Positions 42,825 to 56,239 are shown, counted from the stretch's first letter. The stretch is DNA of 64,000 bases from Isoperla grammatica (GCA_945910005.1 OX246740.1:54714638-54778637), one strand, 5' to 3'. A program made the numbers and translations. Notes: a model not told the origin generated them from the sequence alone.

Positions 42825-42965
42825 ATGATATGTTGTGCTCCTCCTAGGGATGGGGGTTCGAATCCCGCATTAAGCCTTTTTTAATTGTCCTTCATCTTCA
42901 TCAACCACTCGTCACTAGAATACCATATTGGAATAATAGAAACGCTTAAGGCAAGAAGAATGATC
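42825..42965 (+). mobile_element. tRNA-derived SINE fragment
   Basis: GGGGGTTCGAATCCCGC (about 42850-42866) has a perfect B-box, preceded by TCCTCCTAGGGAT. The following TTTTTTAATTGTCC and AAGAAGAATGATCATCATC are the non-tRNA part. The A-box region is weak. Confidence 0.5.
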
Positions 42966-45700
42966 ATCATCTACTGTGAGGACTAATTCTTGAGGACTAC
43001 TTTTGTAAATATAATAAAAATTTGACGTGTTCTACACAATTTGTACAAATTTGTAATGGAAACGAATAAAATGAATATGAATATGAATATGAATTCCATC
43101 TTATATGACTGACTATGGCGGGAAACGAGCACACGCCCCTCCGACCGGCCAAGGTATCGGTCGTTACAACTACCGAACATGACAATGCCCGTGCGACTAT
43201 AGTTCCTGGTCTTGTACCTAGCCTACCTCTACAAAAGCTATTATGGATGACTGCCAGTCACTAAAATGCGTCTCACGATGGTGAAATAAGTAGGCCAGAA
43301 TAATATGAAAATAAACCTTGGCCTTAGGAATCAAATCAAGTCTGGTTTCCGTTGCCAAGAATGAACCCGTGGCGGGGGTTATCACGCATGGAGGCTCCGT
43401 GTGTTGCAGTGTCAAGGACGATCTGTGACGTCATTGGACGGGAGTTATCCAACGAGGCAGAGGTGCAGCTTACTCTGCATCTTTGCGTTTCAGTCTTTAG
43501 CTGGTGGTCATATACTTGAAGACTCTACCATTTGAGATAGGTCTCTCGGACCCTCATCATGGTGCCCGCAAATCTTACTTATACTTGACCCATTTTTTTC
43601 TCCCCTGTTATGGTCATCGTACAACTTCTTCGGTAATGCTTCCGTCACGGGTGGGTGAGCGGTAGCCAACCAGCGACCGTGGCTAATTCAAATACCTGCT
43701 CGGGTTGGCCGAGACCGTAAACACGTCATTGATTGAAACCGAAGTTATTGTAAGACGACTTTAGTCTTCTCGTTCTCATTCATGCCGGCCCTCTTCGCGA
43801 CCTGAACGCCCAACAACCCCGTTGTCACGACCCCACCCCCCAACAGACTCCCCGTATGACGACCTCGCCGTGATGGGTATGATTCGGCCGACGTCATAAT
43901 ATGACGTAGCTGTCGAGTACGTCGTAAAACAACTAGTGATAGTAATAATAATTGAAGGCTCGAGTTACTCATGGCTAACCGCTAACTTTCCCGAGATAGA
44001 ACGGTCATTGATGTCTAGAAGCTTCTAGAACCTTCTAGAATGAGTTTCCTCACTTTAAAGTTAAATTTCAATAATAGGAATTTCATATCTTCACCATGGC
44101 ATTGAAATTACTATCGTGTTACTTGTCAAATAATGTGGGTGCATGAATAGATTATTGTCAGACATATTTAACTTGTGAGTACGTGGGTTGCACAAACAGG
44201 GGATGTTACAAGTTGTTATAATTATCAAGGACTCATTAAAATTAAAATTAATGTCAGATTCAAGATAAACGACTTGAATTTGAATCCCATAATATTTTAT
44301 AATAAGACTTTGTTCGAGGCGGTTTTATCATCTATGTAGCTTCGTCTTCAACGGCGCCGCCGACCGAGTGAAGGGTGTTGTATGCCTACTCGAGGACACA
44401 AAGCCGGGTGGATATAATTGTAACTACAATCACTAATTAATTCAATTACCGAGATGAGAAGGGTAAAACACAACAAAACACAACTCGAGAAAACACAAGA
44501 GTGTTTGTGTTGACGGGGTCCCACCCCGCCCCGACAGACAGAAAACAGTTTTCAATTAAATCCCATCACACAACTTGGCGGGATTTATTTGATTGCGACG
44601 TTGAGTCAGGTCTGGTACGAGAGGGGTTGAAGGAGAGGGTAGAATCAATATCACCCCATGCAGCTACCCTCAACGGGGGCAGGCGAGGAGAGGTCGGGGC
44701 GTGTACGTATAGTAGCGACATGGGCCCGGCACACTTCATGTGGCTGTGAATGACGATTCGGCCTTTTTTCATCCCTTCGAGGACAAGCAAAGGATTAACG
44801 GTGCAGAGTGCCTACGCTGTTTTAGCGTTTATCTGCTCCCAAGAAGAACTCGAGATGGTGAAATTGAGCGTGCGTGGTTTCCTTTGAAGGATGAACAAGG
44901 TACCTTAACGTGTATAGATAGTAGTTGACACAGTCATGCATTTTTTTTTTTTTTAGATCCACAAAACATTTAACGTATTGGTTTTTTCTTCTAATTAATG
45001 ACTCTAAATTATGTAAACAATATTCAGTTTTGAGATAATCTTAGAGTACGTCCTGTGACTTGGATGTCACTCTTAGCTTCACCATCCCCGTGGTGCTTGC
45101 GTTGGCTAAATCCGATAAGAGAAGGCTACGTGCCGTCCTCCCCTACACTTGTCCCGTAACAACCTTACCGATGGCTTCGCCATAGACGTGACCAACCATC
45201 GTGACCAACCATCGTGTAAACCATCCTGTAAACCATCGAATTGCCGCAAGACCGAAAACGTCCCCGCAGTTTATGTCTGTCTCAACCATTACCCAGTGCT
45301 AGTATATTGACACCGGTAGTTATCAAAGCGTCAACCCAAGGCTGCACGTCCGCCTCAACCAACCAATCAACCAACACTTATTTACATGTATTTGTATACG
45401 TGACGTGACGTGACGTATGACCTCTCTCATATCTGTGATATGGAAATATCGTTCGTTGTATAACTCTCGACTAATTAAAGAAGTCAATGATCGAGTCCGC
45501 CCAAAGTCCTTCGACTGTTAACGACGACGTTTTTTTAGCCAACCTCAGGTTCGTTGTTATACTTGCGGTTGCGGTTTCAACGCCAGAATATCGGAAGTGG
45601 GAGATTGTACTAAGGAAATAAAGCCCCCCCCCCCCCCCGCATAACTTCGTGACTCATGCAGGCTCCTTCAGTAACCGCATTTGAGACGCCATTACGGCTC
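42966..45700. other. Intergenic DNA, no supported gene
   Basis: Holds a short TGAATA/TGAATATGAAT simple repeat (about 43068-43095), a GTGACGTGACGTGACG patch at 45399-45414 and a C run at about 45626-45639. A tRNA-like patch at about 43650-43710 is too degraded to call. Confidence 0.4.
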
Positions 45701-45701
45701 A

Positions 45702-45815
45702 TATTTTGGCAACTGTGTTGCTAATCGAGACGATGAATGGGTGAGGTTATTGTGAAAGAAACGCCAAACGACGATATCCATGTTTAAGCCAGGATTCGAA
45801 CGTGGAACGCAGGTT
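45702..45815 (-). mobile_element. tRNA-derived SINE, family C, 5'-truncated
   Basis: Shares GAGACGATGAATGGGTGA, AAACGCCA and GCCAGGATTCGAACGTGGAA with 37432-37525. It keeps the B-box but lacks the A-box end, as expected for 5' truncation. Confidence 0.7.
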
Positions 45816-46664
45816 TGAAAAGAATTTGCCTCGAGACAGTAAGTGCCATGTTAGCGTTGTCCAAAAGGTGGGAACGCGACTTCGCATTACTACTTCACAA
45901 ATTTTATTTGTTTTCGTTTGCATCCTAAGTGAACCATTTTGTTAAATACAAACATTATCCTGGTTTCAATGAAATCTAGTTGTCGATACTATTTCTGGAA
46001 TGTTTATAGTTTAGATGTGCCAGTAACATTATTCATCGCATGTCTTCTAACTAAAGTGCAAAACTAACATTAATCGCCGCTTCTCAGACCTTTGAAACCA
46101 GTCAATATAATCACATTTCACCAGAGATCGGCAGATTTAACCTCTTCGGCTCCGTAAGTAAGTAAACATACACGGGACAGCTTAGTGATCACGCACTGTC
46201 GCAGTACTTACAGCCTATACACTGCACGCATACTTGGTACATTACAGCTGTATGTCACGCACCCTCGCCTCATACACTAAAGTTAAGTAAAAAAAAATAA
46301 AAGTGTTACTGAAATTTATGTTCACGCACGTTGGTCACTCATTAAATTACCGTAGGCTTACATACTTTTTCTCTCGAAAAACTGTACATAAATTTGAATT
46401 TGAGACGTAACTTAATCAAATCACAGATGGAAACGGCAAGATTTTCCATTTGAGTACCGTACTCATACACAAAGCCACACAGACAGACCCATCAATTGGA
46501 GTCTCACTTTACTTTATGATCGTGTCGTTTTATTTGACTGCTAAATAACGACAAGTTCAATTGAATCCATTTTTACTGGTCCATAAGAATAACCCGGTCG
46601 TGATTCGAAGTGTAGTGAGTAGTGACGTCATTTCGGTTTATACACAGACAGCTTCTCTTCAATT
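45816..46664. other. Intergenic DNA, nothing recognised
   Basis: No gene or repeat supported. Confidence 0.4.
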
Positions 46665-46780
46665 GAACCCTACGATCACGTGATCAAGATCGTTCAAGGT
46701 TGTCTGAATGTCACGTTGGATGGAGGAAACTTGAATACACTGGTTGGGAATCGAACCTTTCTCGACATATAAAATAAATA
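46665..46780 (-). mobile_element. Probable tRNA-derived SINE fragment
   Basis: On the minus strand AAAGGTTCGATTCCCAACC is a near-perfect B-box and T arm. The following GTGTATTCAAGTTTCCTCC has no tRNA character. The head is poorly preserved. Confidence 0.45.
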
Positions 46781-47021
46781 AGTTTATATTTATAGTCCGC
46801 TCGGTTACGAGAAAACTGATTTTATACACAATCGGATAAAACTCGTGATGTGTCTTAAAAGTTTCGTATAAGTTACGTAACAAAACAATAATTCGTATTT
46901 ACGGCAATATTCAGATGAGAATACGACCTCGTATAATTATAACGACAAATATGTATAAAGATAAAAGTTTCAGTTTTAAATATTCATAAACTCATACTAC
47001 CGTTTTAATGGCGTTTCCCAG

Positions 47022-47124
47022 AGGCTTTAACACTTATGTAGTAGGCTTTAACACTTATGTAGTAGGCTTTAACACAAATGTAGTAATTGCAACAAGTCTT
47101 GTTGCAATTTGCAATTACTACATT
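47022..47124. repeat. 21 bp tandem triplet running into a small palindrome
   Basis: AGGCTTTAACACTTATGTAG is repeated at 47022, 47043 and 47064 (third copy altered). Immediately after, AATGTAGTAATTGCAACA faces TGTTGCAATTTGCAATTACT in inverted orientation (47078-47124), with a 7 nt expansion in the right arm. Confidence 0.8.
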
Positions 47125-49418
47125 TTATGTGAATTTTATGTATGTTTTATACTGACTGTCTATATCTAAACATTTTCATAGCTTTGACTATAACGGTTGT
47201 TCCACAACTTTATTGCACTGTAATAAACAAAAGGAGGGATTTAGATTGAAAAATAAATAAATTGTCACAACTCTTGTCTGGTCACATTTCACAGCTTATT
47301 TTACACAAATTAACATACAAACGAAAGACTCAAGAACGTACTCGAAAGGTTGAGACATTCTACACACGTGTATATATAAACTTGCTTCGATTTGAATACA
47401 TTCCATGACTTGCAGAGAGCACGTGTGACAGTGTAGGGTGGGGGGGCGTTATTGGATGGTCACCCCTACCTAATACTTATTAGAGCGATTGTCATCTTTA
47501 TACACCCCTGTGCAGCACGCAACACGGGCTGTTTTGTGTATTATATGCAAATATTGCCGTGCGCACTCAAGTTACATTTTTTAATTACTGTTTCCGATGT
47601 TTAGTGTGCGACAAATGTATTCACGCAGAACGTAGAACCATTGAACCACCGCAAATCTAGAATTGCAAACTCCTTAGGTAATTTGATATTATTATTATTG
47701 TAGTGCCATTCGGCATATTGTGTATTAATTAGCACAGTGGTAATTACGGCCATGGACTATACTGAAATATTTTAGATTGTCCATTTTTTATTTTATTTCT
47801 AAATTTACGAACCACTTCTAAATAAAGAGTTACTAAAAAAATCAGTCATCATCGTTTTGGGCAAGAGGACCGGTGCGAAACGCCGAAGATTCAGTGCTCG
47901 AACCCCAGTCGGGGCAGATTTGTACGCGTACCTACGTTAACTGTGTCCCTTGATACGCCACGGCCTACGTGCTACGTTCTACGTGCTACGCGCAAGCCGA
48001 CTGATCTATGACCTATAGGAGGCGGGGCCATAGAGTAAATAACACTGATTTGATTCTCATACTGACCGATCCGTTATAGAATCACAACATGTTATCATCA
48101 CTCGTATAGGTGGGGCTTCCTTGCGTTCACCGCATTTCCGCTCCACAACTAATCAGTCTTCTCACAGCTATACTCGATTGAGTTTCGTAACAGATAAGGA
48201 TTTTCGTAACAGGTAATAAGACATCAATCGTTATCGATCTCGTGTGATTCTTATCTGGAGAAGAGAGGGGACGGGTATACCGGCACGTAGTGCACTCCCG
48301 ACGACACCCACTCTACGTTTTAGCCTATAGTTTTTTTTAAATAATAATAATTATTTGTTGTTTTAAGACGTACTCAATAGCTAGGTCATATAACATCGGA
48401 CCAATCACATATCGCCGAGTTGTGTCATATGGGGAGATTGGTTGTAGGGGGTTGTAGGCTAGATGAGAGGGGTAGGGGGCGTTGGAGAGAAACTAAACTA
48501 CTGATTCCAATTATAAAAGCTTTTGGGTTTTCGATTCATTTATCCAATCGATTTAGTACAGAGAGAAACGCTGAAATAACGCGCACATGCATCGCAAACA
48601 ATCTCGCATAATTTCTATAATCGAAAGGTAAACATCGAAATGTAACTCGTCCTTGCATGGCGTTATGATTGACACACTGTCGTCGTGTTGACTTCCTTGT
48701 GGCTCCTGGTTGCCTGGTAGCTTTGTGTGACAATAAACACCTTGTGTAATACGCGGTGTAAACAGGCAGGCGCTTCCGATCCGATAAAATGATTCTTATA
48801 TACTAGGAGTTGTTATCATGTGAATCATGCATTGATTGATGTGGTGTTATCTGTCTAATGTTATCTGTCTGTGAGTACTAGACCAGTACGGTAGGCGTTT
48901 AATTAATTAATAGGTACTCGAACGTATTACCTTTGGTATTACCGTATCTGCCTGCGTGAAATTACTCCATACCATACAAACAGTCGGGTGGTGTTTTATA
49001 GCTTAATTTAAAAAGATTTATTTTCCGCGCACTATTAATCAAGCTTTAAAAACATGGTTTGACCGTTCTGCGAGAGACTTTCCTTAAACAGTTATACATA
49101 CATGTTTCATGTTATGCTTTTATTAATTTTTTGGAAATGTATTGCGTTTGAATCACGATTAGGCAACTTGATATATATTATTTAAACTGTTTAATTTTAT
49201 CCTAACACAATTTCCTTAATTTTTGTTTCTATAACTTGTAGATCCTAATAATATCTAGTCTCGTATAATTCCAAAATGTTGACATTCAATGTCAATCAAA
49301 AATCAAATTGTCATCAATGTCGATCAAAAACTCGTAGATTCCTAAATCTTCACGGTAAAGCAATAAAATCGCGATCTTGAAATGTTATATCAAGATTCAT
49401 TGATACTTCATTGATGAT
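47125..49418. other. Intergenic DNA with one tRNA-like patch
   Basis: CAGTGCTCGAACCCCAGTCG at about 47891-47910 resembles a SINE B-box region, but the rest is too decayed. No gene is supported. Confidence 0.4.
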
Positions 49419-49942
49419 AGGTTGGGTTGGGTTAGGTTAGGTTAGGTTAGGTTAGGTTAGGTTAGGTTAGGTTAGGTTAGGTTGGGTTAGGTTAGGTTAG
49501 GTTAGGTTAGGTTAGGTTAGGTTGGGTTAGGTTAGGTTAGGTTGGATTCGGTTCGGTTAGGTTAGGTTATGTTATGTTATGTTATGTTATGTTATATTAT
49601 GTTAGGTTAGGTTAGGTTAGGTTAGGTTAGGTAAGGTAAGGTTGGGTTAGGTAAGGTTGGGTTAGGTTAGGTTAGGTTAGGTTAGGTTAGGTTAGGTTAG
49701 GTTAGGTTAGGTTAGGTTAGGTTAGGTTAGGTTAGGTTGGGTTGGGTTAGGTTAGGTTAGGTTAGGTTAGGTTAGGTTAGGTTAGGTTAGGTTAGGTAAG
49801 GTTGGGTTAGGTTAGGTAAGGTTGGGTTAGGTTAGGTTAGGTTAGGTTAAGTTAGGTTAGGTTAGGTTAGGTTAGGTTAGGTTAGGTTTGGTTAGGTTAG
49901 GTTAGGTTAGGTTGGGTTAGGTTAGAACCTAACCTAACCCAA
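49419..49942 (+). repeat. ~0.5 kb (TTAGG)n array with head-to-head end
   Basis: About 100 pentamers, mostly TTAGG with TTGGG and GTAAGG variants and a run of TTATG (about 49566-49600). At 49924 the strand flips: GGTTGGGTTAGGTTAG|AACCTAACCTAACCC. TTAGG is the usual arthropod telomere repeat, but this array is internal, degenerate and bounded by non-telomeric DNA. The left boundary GATGATAGGTTGGGTTAGG resembles the arm of the palindromic element at 24190-24358 (GATGATATGTTAGGTTGGG). Confidence 0.9.
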
Positions 49943-49994
49943 CACACAACACACAAGACACTATCATAAGACATAGACTAACACTACATAGATG

Positions 49995-52125
49995 GAATCA
50001 ATGTTAGCTTATCTACATCAGCCTTTACACCTATTATGGGTTTCACTGCGAGCTGCGATCACCTCAAGCTACGAAAACCCATTTCTCTCACTAGCCCACT
50101 ACAAGCTTATCTACATCAGCCTTTACACCTATTATGGGTTTCACTGCGTCCTGGGATCACCTTAGACTACGAAAACACATTTCTCTCACTAGCCCACTAC
50201 AAGCTTATCTACGTCAGCCTTTAATCCTATTATGGGTTTCACTGCGTCCTGGGATCACCTCCAGCTACGAAAACACATTTCTCTCACTAGCCCACTACAA
50301 GCTTATCTACGTCAGCCTTTACACCTATTATGGGTTTCACTGCGTCCTGGGATTACCTCAGACTACGAAAACACATTTCTCTCACTAGCCCACTACAAGC
50401 TTATCTACATCAGCCTTTACACCTATTATGGGTTCCACTGCGTCCTGGGGTCACCTCAAGCTACGAAAACACATTTCTCTCACTAGCCCACTACAAGCTT
50501 ATCTACGTCAGCCTTTACACCTATTATTTGTTTCACTGCGTCCTGGGGTCACCTCAAGCTACGAAAACACATTTCTCTCACTAGCCCACTACAAGCTTAT
50601 CTACGTCAGCCTTTACACCAATTATGGGTTTTACTGCGAGCTAGGATCACCTCAGGCTACGAAAACACATTTCTCTCACTAGCCCACTACAAGCTTATCT
50701 ACATCAGCCTTTACACCTATTATGGGTTTCACTGCGTGCTGGGATCACCTCAAGCTACGAAAACCTATTTCTCTCACTAGCCCACTACAAGCTTATCTAC
50801 GTCAGCCTTTACAATGATTATTGGTTTCACTGCGTGCTGGGATCACCTCAAGCTACGAAAACCTATTTCTCTCACTAGCCCACTACAAGCTTATCTACGT
50901 CAGCCTTTACAATGATTATTGGTTTCACTGCGTGCTGGGATCACCTCAAGCTACGAAAACCTATTTCTCTCACTAGCCCACTACAAGCTTATCTACGTCA
51001 GCCTTTACAATGATTATGGGTTTCACTGCGTCCTGGGATCCCCTCAGGCTACGAAAACACATTGCTCTCACTAGCCCACTACAAGCTTATCTACATCAGC
51101 CTTTACACCTATTATGGGTTTCACTGCGTCCTGGGATCACCTCAAGCTACGAAAACCTATTTCTCTCACTAGCCCACTACAAGCTTATCTACATCAGCCT
51201 GTACACCTATTATGTGTATCACTGCGTGCTGGGATCACCTTAAGCTATACGAAAACACAATTCTCTCACTAGCCCACTACAAGCTTATCTACATCAGCCT
51301 GTACACCTATTATGTGTATCACTGCGTGCTGGGATCACCTTAAGCTATACGAAAACACAATTCTCTCACTAGCCCACTACAAGCTTATCTACGTCAGCCT
51401 TTACACCTATTATTTGTTTCACTGCGTCCTGGGATCACCTCAAGCTACGAAAACAAAATTTTCTCACTAGTCCACTACAAGCTTATCTACAGCAGCCATT
51501 ACACTAATTACTATGGGTTTCACTGCGTGCTGGGATCACCTCAGGCTACGAAAACACATTGCTCTCACTAGCCCACTACAAGCTTATCTACATCAGCCTT
51601 TACACCTATTATGGGTTTCACTGCGTCCTGGGATCACCTCAAGCTACGAAAACCTATTTCTCTCACTAGCCCACTACAAGCTTATCTACATCAGCCTGTA
51701 CACCTATTATGTGTATCACTGCGTGCTGGGATCACCTTAAGCTATACGAAAACACAATTCTCTCACTAGCCCACTACAAGCTTATCTACATCAGCCTGTA
51801 CACCTATTATGTGTATCACTGCGTGCTGGGATCACCTTAAGCTATACGAAAACACATTTCTCTCACTAGCCCACTACAAGCTTATCTACGTCAGCCTTTA
51901 CACCTATTATGTGTTTCACTGCGTCCTGGGATCACCTCAAGCTACGAAAACAAAATTTTCTCACTAGTCCACTACAAGCTTATCTACAGCAGCCATTACA
52001 CTAATTACTATGGGTTTCACTGCGTGCTGGGATCACCTCAGGCTACGAAAACACATTTCTCTCACTAGCCCACTACAAGCCTATCTACATTAGCCTTTAC
52101 ACCTCATATGGGTTTCACCCATCCC
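49995..52125 (+). repeat. 98 bp satellite array, ~21-22 units
   Basis: Units such as CCCACTACAAGCTTATCTAC plus ATCAGCCTTTACACCTATTA recur every 98 bp (some 99-100), each with a HindIII site. Variants form a higher-order repeat of ~497 bp (about 51010-51506 and 51507-52003). The last unit is diverged. Open frames through the array arise because units lack stops and are not genes. Confidence 0.95.
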
Positions 52126-52205
52126 TGACCCACTATACGCTTCAAGCCCCGAGTATACCACTCTTTATTAAAATGTCCTCTTTTTACCACCACAACTTAT
52201 GGCAA

Positions 52206-52252
52206 CCCTAACCAAGATGCACCAAGATGCACCAAGATGCACCAAGATGCAC
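52206..52252. repeat. 11 bp tandem repeat, four units
   Basis: CCAAGATGCAC repeated about four times, just past the satellite. Confidence 0.9.
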
Positions 52253-53635
52253 CATTGCGATGCGAGTTGCGTCGTTGTTACACCAACACATCCGTTCAAG
52301 GACACGAGATTGAATAACTTTTTCGCCAAGACTCGTCCATGAGCAGATAGTTGTAAATCGGTTCATTATTTGCGATTTCTTCACGACGATGAATGATCCA
52401 CATTTTTCCCTCTGTGAATCATTTAGTCGGAGTCGTTTAAAAAAGAACAAGGTAACAAGTGTCGAGATTGTAGCTCTAGCTAGACTTTACTTGGGCAAAA
52501 TCTCTACCGATAATGAACAACTAGTTTATTTGTTCACACCCATGACGCAACTTACAGTAATTTATTCAATTATTACACTGATTGAATAACCGAAGTAATT
52601 GAATTACTGCCATGGAAAAACAACACGACTACTACTACCCATTTCAAAAACTATTTCCATTCGGTTTCTGTGTCATTAGATAAACAATCATTCATTCAGA
52701 AGGTAAAATGAACGTTCATAACTTTTTATTTCGTTTTTCATATAGATTAGATTATTCGGTGTTTGACGACGTCCTTGACAACTATATAGGTTATATTATG
52801 ACGTGGTAACATTTTATAGATTCATACACTTTTTGAAAATCTACCGTGTCATAGGAGGATAATTCTACATTTCATTGTGATCTGTGAGTGTATATTCAAC
52901 GACTATGCGAAACAATACACAGTGCAATTATTACTATTCTGTAATTATAGCCTAATTAACTTCTTCATTACTACTCGATTTGGACGTGTCACCAATATTA
53001 ATATATATCACCATTTCACCACTCGTCATCAACACTTTTGGGCGGGAAAACTTTGAAACCAATATAGAAAACTGATCGAAATTCACTTTTCGAAGGAAAT
53101 GTTGCGCTCCCTGAAAAATACAAAATAAGCCACCAATCTACTACCTATTTAAAAGAAGTTAAAGGATCCGGTTTTTAGCGCCAGTTTGGAAATAGATCGC
53201 GCAAGTTATTCCTTTGGTCAGGAGGCATTAAAAACATTGTTGGAGCAATCGTAATAAAATGATTGGAATGGTTACCTTCACATTCTTCATAGTCGCTGTC
53301 TTATTTTTCCTTGTTGGGCCGAATCACTTGCAACAATTGTTGCGCACCTTCTTCTGCGCACAGTGAGTAGTTCCTCGTTTCGCCACTGCAAGAGAGCGGC
53401 TGCCTCAGGAGGAAGAAGGCTCGGGAACTTTCCTGGTTGGTAGGAAAGACGAAGAAATATGCATAGAATGGCGTGTTAACGTGTGGTGATACCTACGTCT
53501 AGTACCAAGCAAATCCGCTAGTTAGGCGCCACTGGTCAAAATTACGCGGGGTTTGAATTTGGATGCCGGCAACTTATCAGACGTCTATGAATGGAAGACG
53601 TCTTCTGTTCATGGGCACAGAGGAATGCGGGCGGA
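52253..53635. other. Intergenic DNA, no supported gene
   Basis: Unique AT-rich DNA. The frame at 52389-52589 has no supporting signals. Confidence 0.4.
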
Positions 53636-53639
53636 AGGC

Positions 53640-53970
53640 GAGGGTCGGTTATCGCTCCAAAGTGGCCGACGACTGCGTGGTCTCAGATAACAGGAAAGTG
53701 TGTTCAGCTTGATATGACAATTCATACAATGAAGCAAGAACGCATTTTATTTATAGCTGCACTGCTAATTACGCTACAACTTCCATTCAAATTGCATTGT
53801 TATTACAAAAGTGTTCTTTAAATTAGAATGTGCATTTTAATTTTTTTATCATTTCACGACAGAAAGTAGTTTTCTTGACTAGCGTAAGCGTCCCCCCCCC
53901 CCCCCTCGGTGTCAGTTATCTTATCGCTACAAAGTGGTCGGTCGACTGCATGGTCTCGGATAACAGGGAT
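53640..53970 (+). repeat. Pair of ~55 bp direct repeats
   Basis: GGTTATCGCTCCAAAGTGGC...GGTCTCAGATAACAGG (about 53646-53694) and TTATCGCTACAAAGTGGTCG...GGTCTCGGATAACAGG (about 53921-53969) match with few changes. They bracket a C run at about 53892-53904. Confidence 0.75.
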
Positions 53971-54850
53971 TTTGTCCTCGTCTCCCTTCATCTCGCATTG
54001 AACATTTCGAGTGTTTTGGTTTTGTTTTCTGTTGACTCAAATCATTACATAGTTTTTCTGATCAAGTACTGTTTTTTTTTTTTTAATAAAGCAATATGCT
54101 TGGGTATGTACTCTTCGTTAGACTATTAGCTATAGGTTGTAGCCTTAGAGCATAGATAGTTGGGTAGAGGACGCAAGCCAATGCACGCGGCCGCCGTTCG
54201 ACGGCACCAACATTGGATCGAGACAAACCACGTGACTTGGGGCAAGGTCGCGCGGCAATTCAAAGAGTTTTCGCACAGAGATGTACCTATCATCGGTGGG
54301 GCGCAAGTTAATTAGTTATCTGTGGTTTGGATCTAAAGCTCCGTTATTCTTCAGTCATGTTTTACTTTTGAATTTCCCCCACCCTCACCCCATTCAGAAA
54401 TACTCCTAACCGGACCACATGTTGGAATTTTAAGGGTTAAATTACTTTAATTGAAGTTAAAAGACTGGCAGAAAGGAAGAGTGAATGAAGATAAATAGAT
54501 TTATTTTTGTATAAAAAGTATATAAATAAATGAAATAGCGAATGAGAGAGAGGGAGAAGTGCTACACTTTACAAATACAAACAGTCAAACACATCATTTC
54601 AAGTATCAAAATTTTGTATTTGTTAAACAATGAACAAGATACACAATGAGGTCAATGAAGTGCAACCTTTTTGCAGGTTATTGATTAATGATTAGATAGT
54701 ACAGTACCAGATAATTATCATCAAAACAGAAAATAATGTCACTGCACACTATTGGGCATTTACCAAGGGCAGTAATGTTATCAAGTTTTCAAGTTTTTGC
54801 AACAGGATGGGGAACGTGTTTGCCACCCCTTGGATAGGGAACTTCTAACT
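53971..54850. other. Intergenic DNA, nothing recognised
   Basis: No gene or repeat supported. Confidence 0.4.
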
Positions 54851-55412
54851 GACGTCACAGCCGAACTACAACAATATAACAATGAATCGAACATACATTC
54901 AAATATTAAAATTGAAGCAGGAGGCCTATAGCTCGTTTTAGTTTTTGTTCTGTTATAATAAATATAATTTATTATTCCAAGTAGTAGAGTATAGGCCTAC
55001 ATCCATATATTATAGTATAGACAAGACCTAGTATAACATAAGAGTAGTAGACCTAAGTAGTATTTGTAAAATAATATTAGTTTATCTAGATGTACTAATT
55101 ATAATCATGTCATGTTCCATTCATCCGTGATGTACAGTCGGAACTCGACTTAAACTGATAACAAACTAATGATAAACTGATGGACAAACAACGAGCTGTC
55201 AAAATAATAAAATTGCAACATTATGAAGAAAAAGAGGTATGGCGATAGTAACTGCTCACCAGTTAAAACGTTTACTGATGGGCAACCAAGTTGTGAAAGT
55301 TTTGTATGTTTCTTGTTTGTTTGAAGATTTGTTTTCAAAATCAGAATATGTTATTGTTTGACAGCTTGTTGTTTGTCCATCGATTCATTTAATTTGTTTC
55401 ATTGTTGTAAAG
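54851..55412 (-). mobile_element. Degenerate, interrupted MITE family A copy
   Basis: CTGACGTCACAGCCGAACTA at 54851 is a family A end. After ~260 bp of foreign AT-rich DNA, the interior and other end resume (GGACAAACAACGAGCTGTCA at about 55181, TGTTTGTCCATCGATTC and TTTGTTTCATTGTTGT to 55408). Confidence 0.65.
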
Positions 55413-55514
55413 CAAGCTTGCAAGAAGCTTATACAATATACTTGCCATTGTATACACTACCCTAGGCTTAATCAGTACACAGTATTTACATATTACACAA
55501 TAGTTATCTATACA

Positions 55515-55515
<1 letters not shown>

Positions 55516-55575
<60 letters not shown>
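55516..55575. repeat. (CA)n microsatellite
   Basis: About 30 dinucleotide units. Confidence 0.98.
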
Positions 55576-55577
<2 letters not shown>

Positions 55578-56239
55578 CTGTCCAACGAGGGGTAAGTGGG
55601 GACTGTGAATACACACTACCTATTTGAGATTTCCTATATCGCTGATCGTATCAAAGAACAAAGTACACGATAAATATGAAAAAAAATCAAAGAATTCGAA
55701 TATCATAGTGACATTTTGGTAGCGCATAGTTTTCGTTTTACAAACATTATATCTTGAGTGGGGACTGAGAGTACACACTGATCATTATGGGACTGTGAAT
55801 ATGTATATTGTTCGTTAGGACCTGTTCACACATAACGGTTTTTGGTATATATTGTGGTATCTATGGGGACTGTGAACTAACGTCGTTCTAATAAGGACTT
55901 TTCACACACATAGTTGCAATCGTGGTAATTATATTTTGTATTGAAATAAATGACCACATTAATTTTATTGATTCTGAGTGTTGTTACTAAATTAAGATAT
56001 TGCTTACAACATTTGCTTGTATCGTGGGTTTTGAGTATCTATCTACAGTAAATGATACATGATTGTAATTTACTACATTAAAGAAAACCAACGAACCAAC
56101 GTAAACATACGTAATGAATCTACGATTTTTGTATTTTATTTTCCATTTTTTTATTTTCCACCTATAATCATGAAGTTTTTGTAGAGGTTTTTCTCACTTT
56201 CATGTAGAAAAACAACGAACCCATACAGTGCAAATAACA
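55576..56239. other. Intergenic DNA with repeated GGGGACTGWGAR motif
   Basis: GGGGACTGTGAATACACAC, GGGGACTGAGAGTACACAC, GGGACTGTGAATATG and GGGGACTGTGAAC recur at about 55598, 55752, 55790 and 55864. This is a loose repeat without a clear unit length. No gene seen. Confidence 0.4.

Noticed and set aside
49419..49942. True chromosome end
   Set aside because: Unique DNA and satellite continue for 14 kb beyond, the array is degenerate, and its orientation flips at the right edge.
50036..51740. Series of 75-84 codon frames starting MGFTASWDHL
   Set aside because: They restart every 98 bp with the satellite unit and simply reflect a stop-poor repeat.
49995..52125. CRISPR-like array
   Set aside because: Units are contiguous 98 bp satellite copies without unique spacers, in eukaryotic DNA.
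53591..53821. 76-codon frame at 53.6 kb
   Set aside because: Overlaps the direct-repeat pair and has no coding features.
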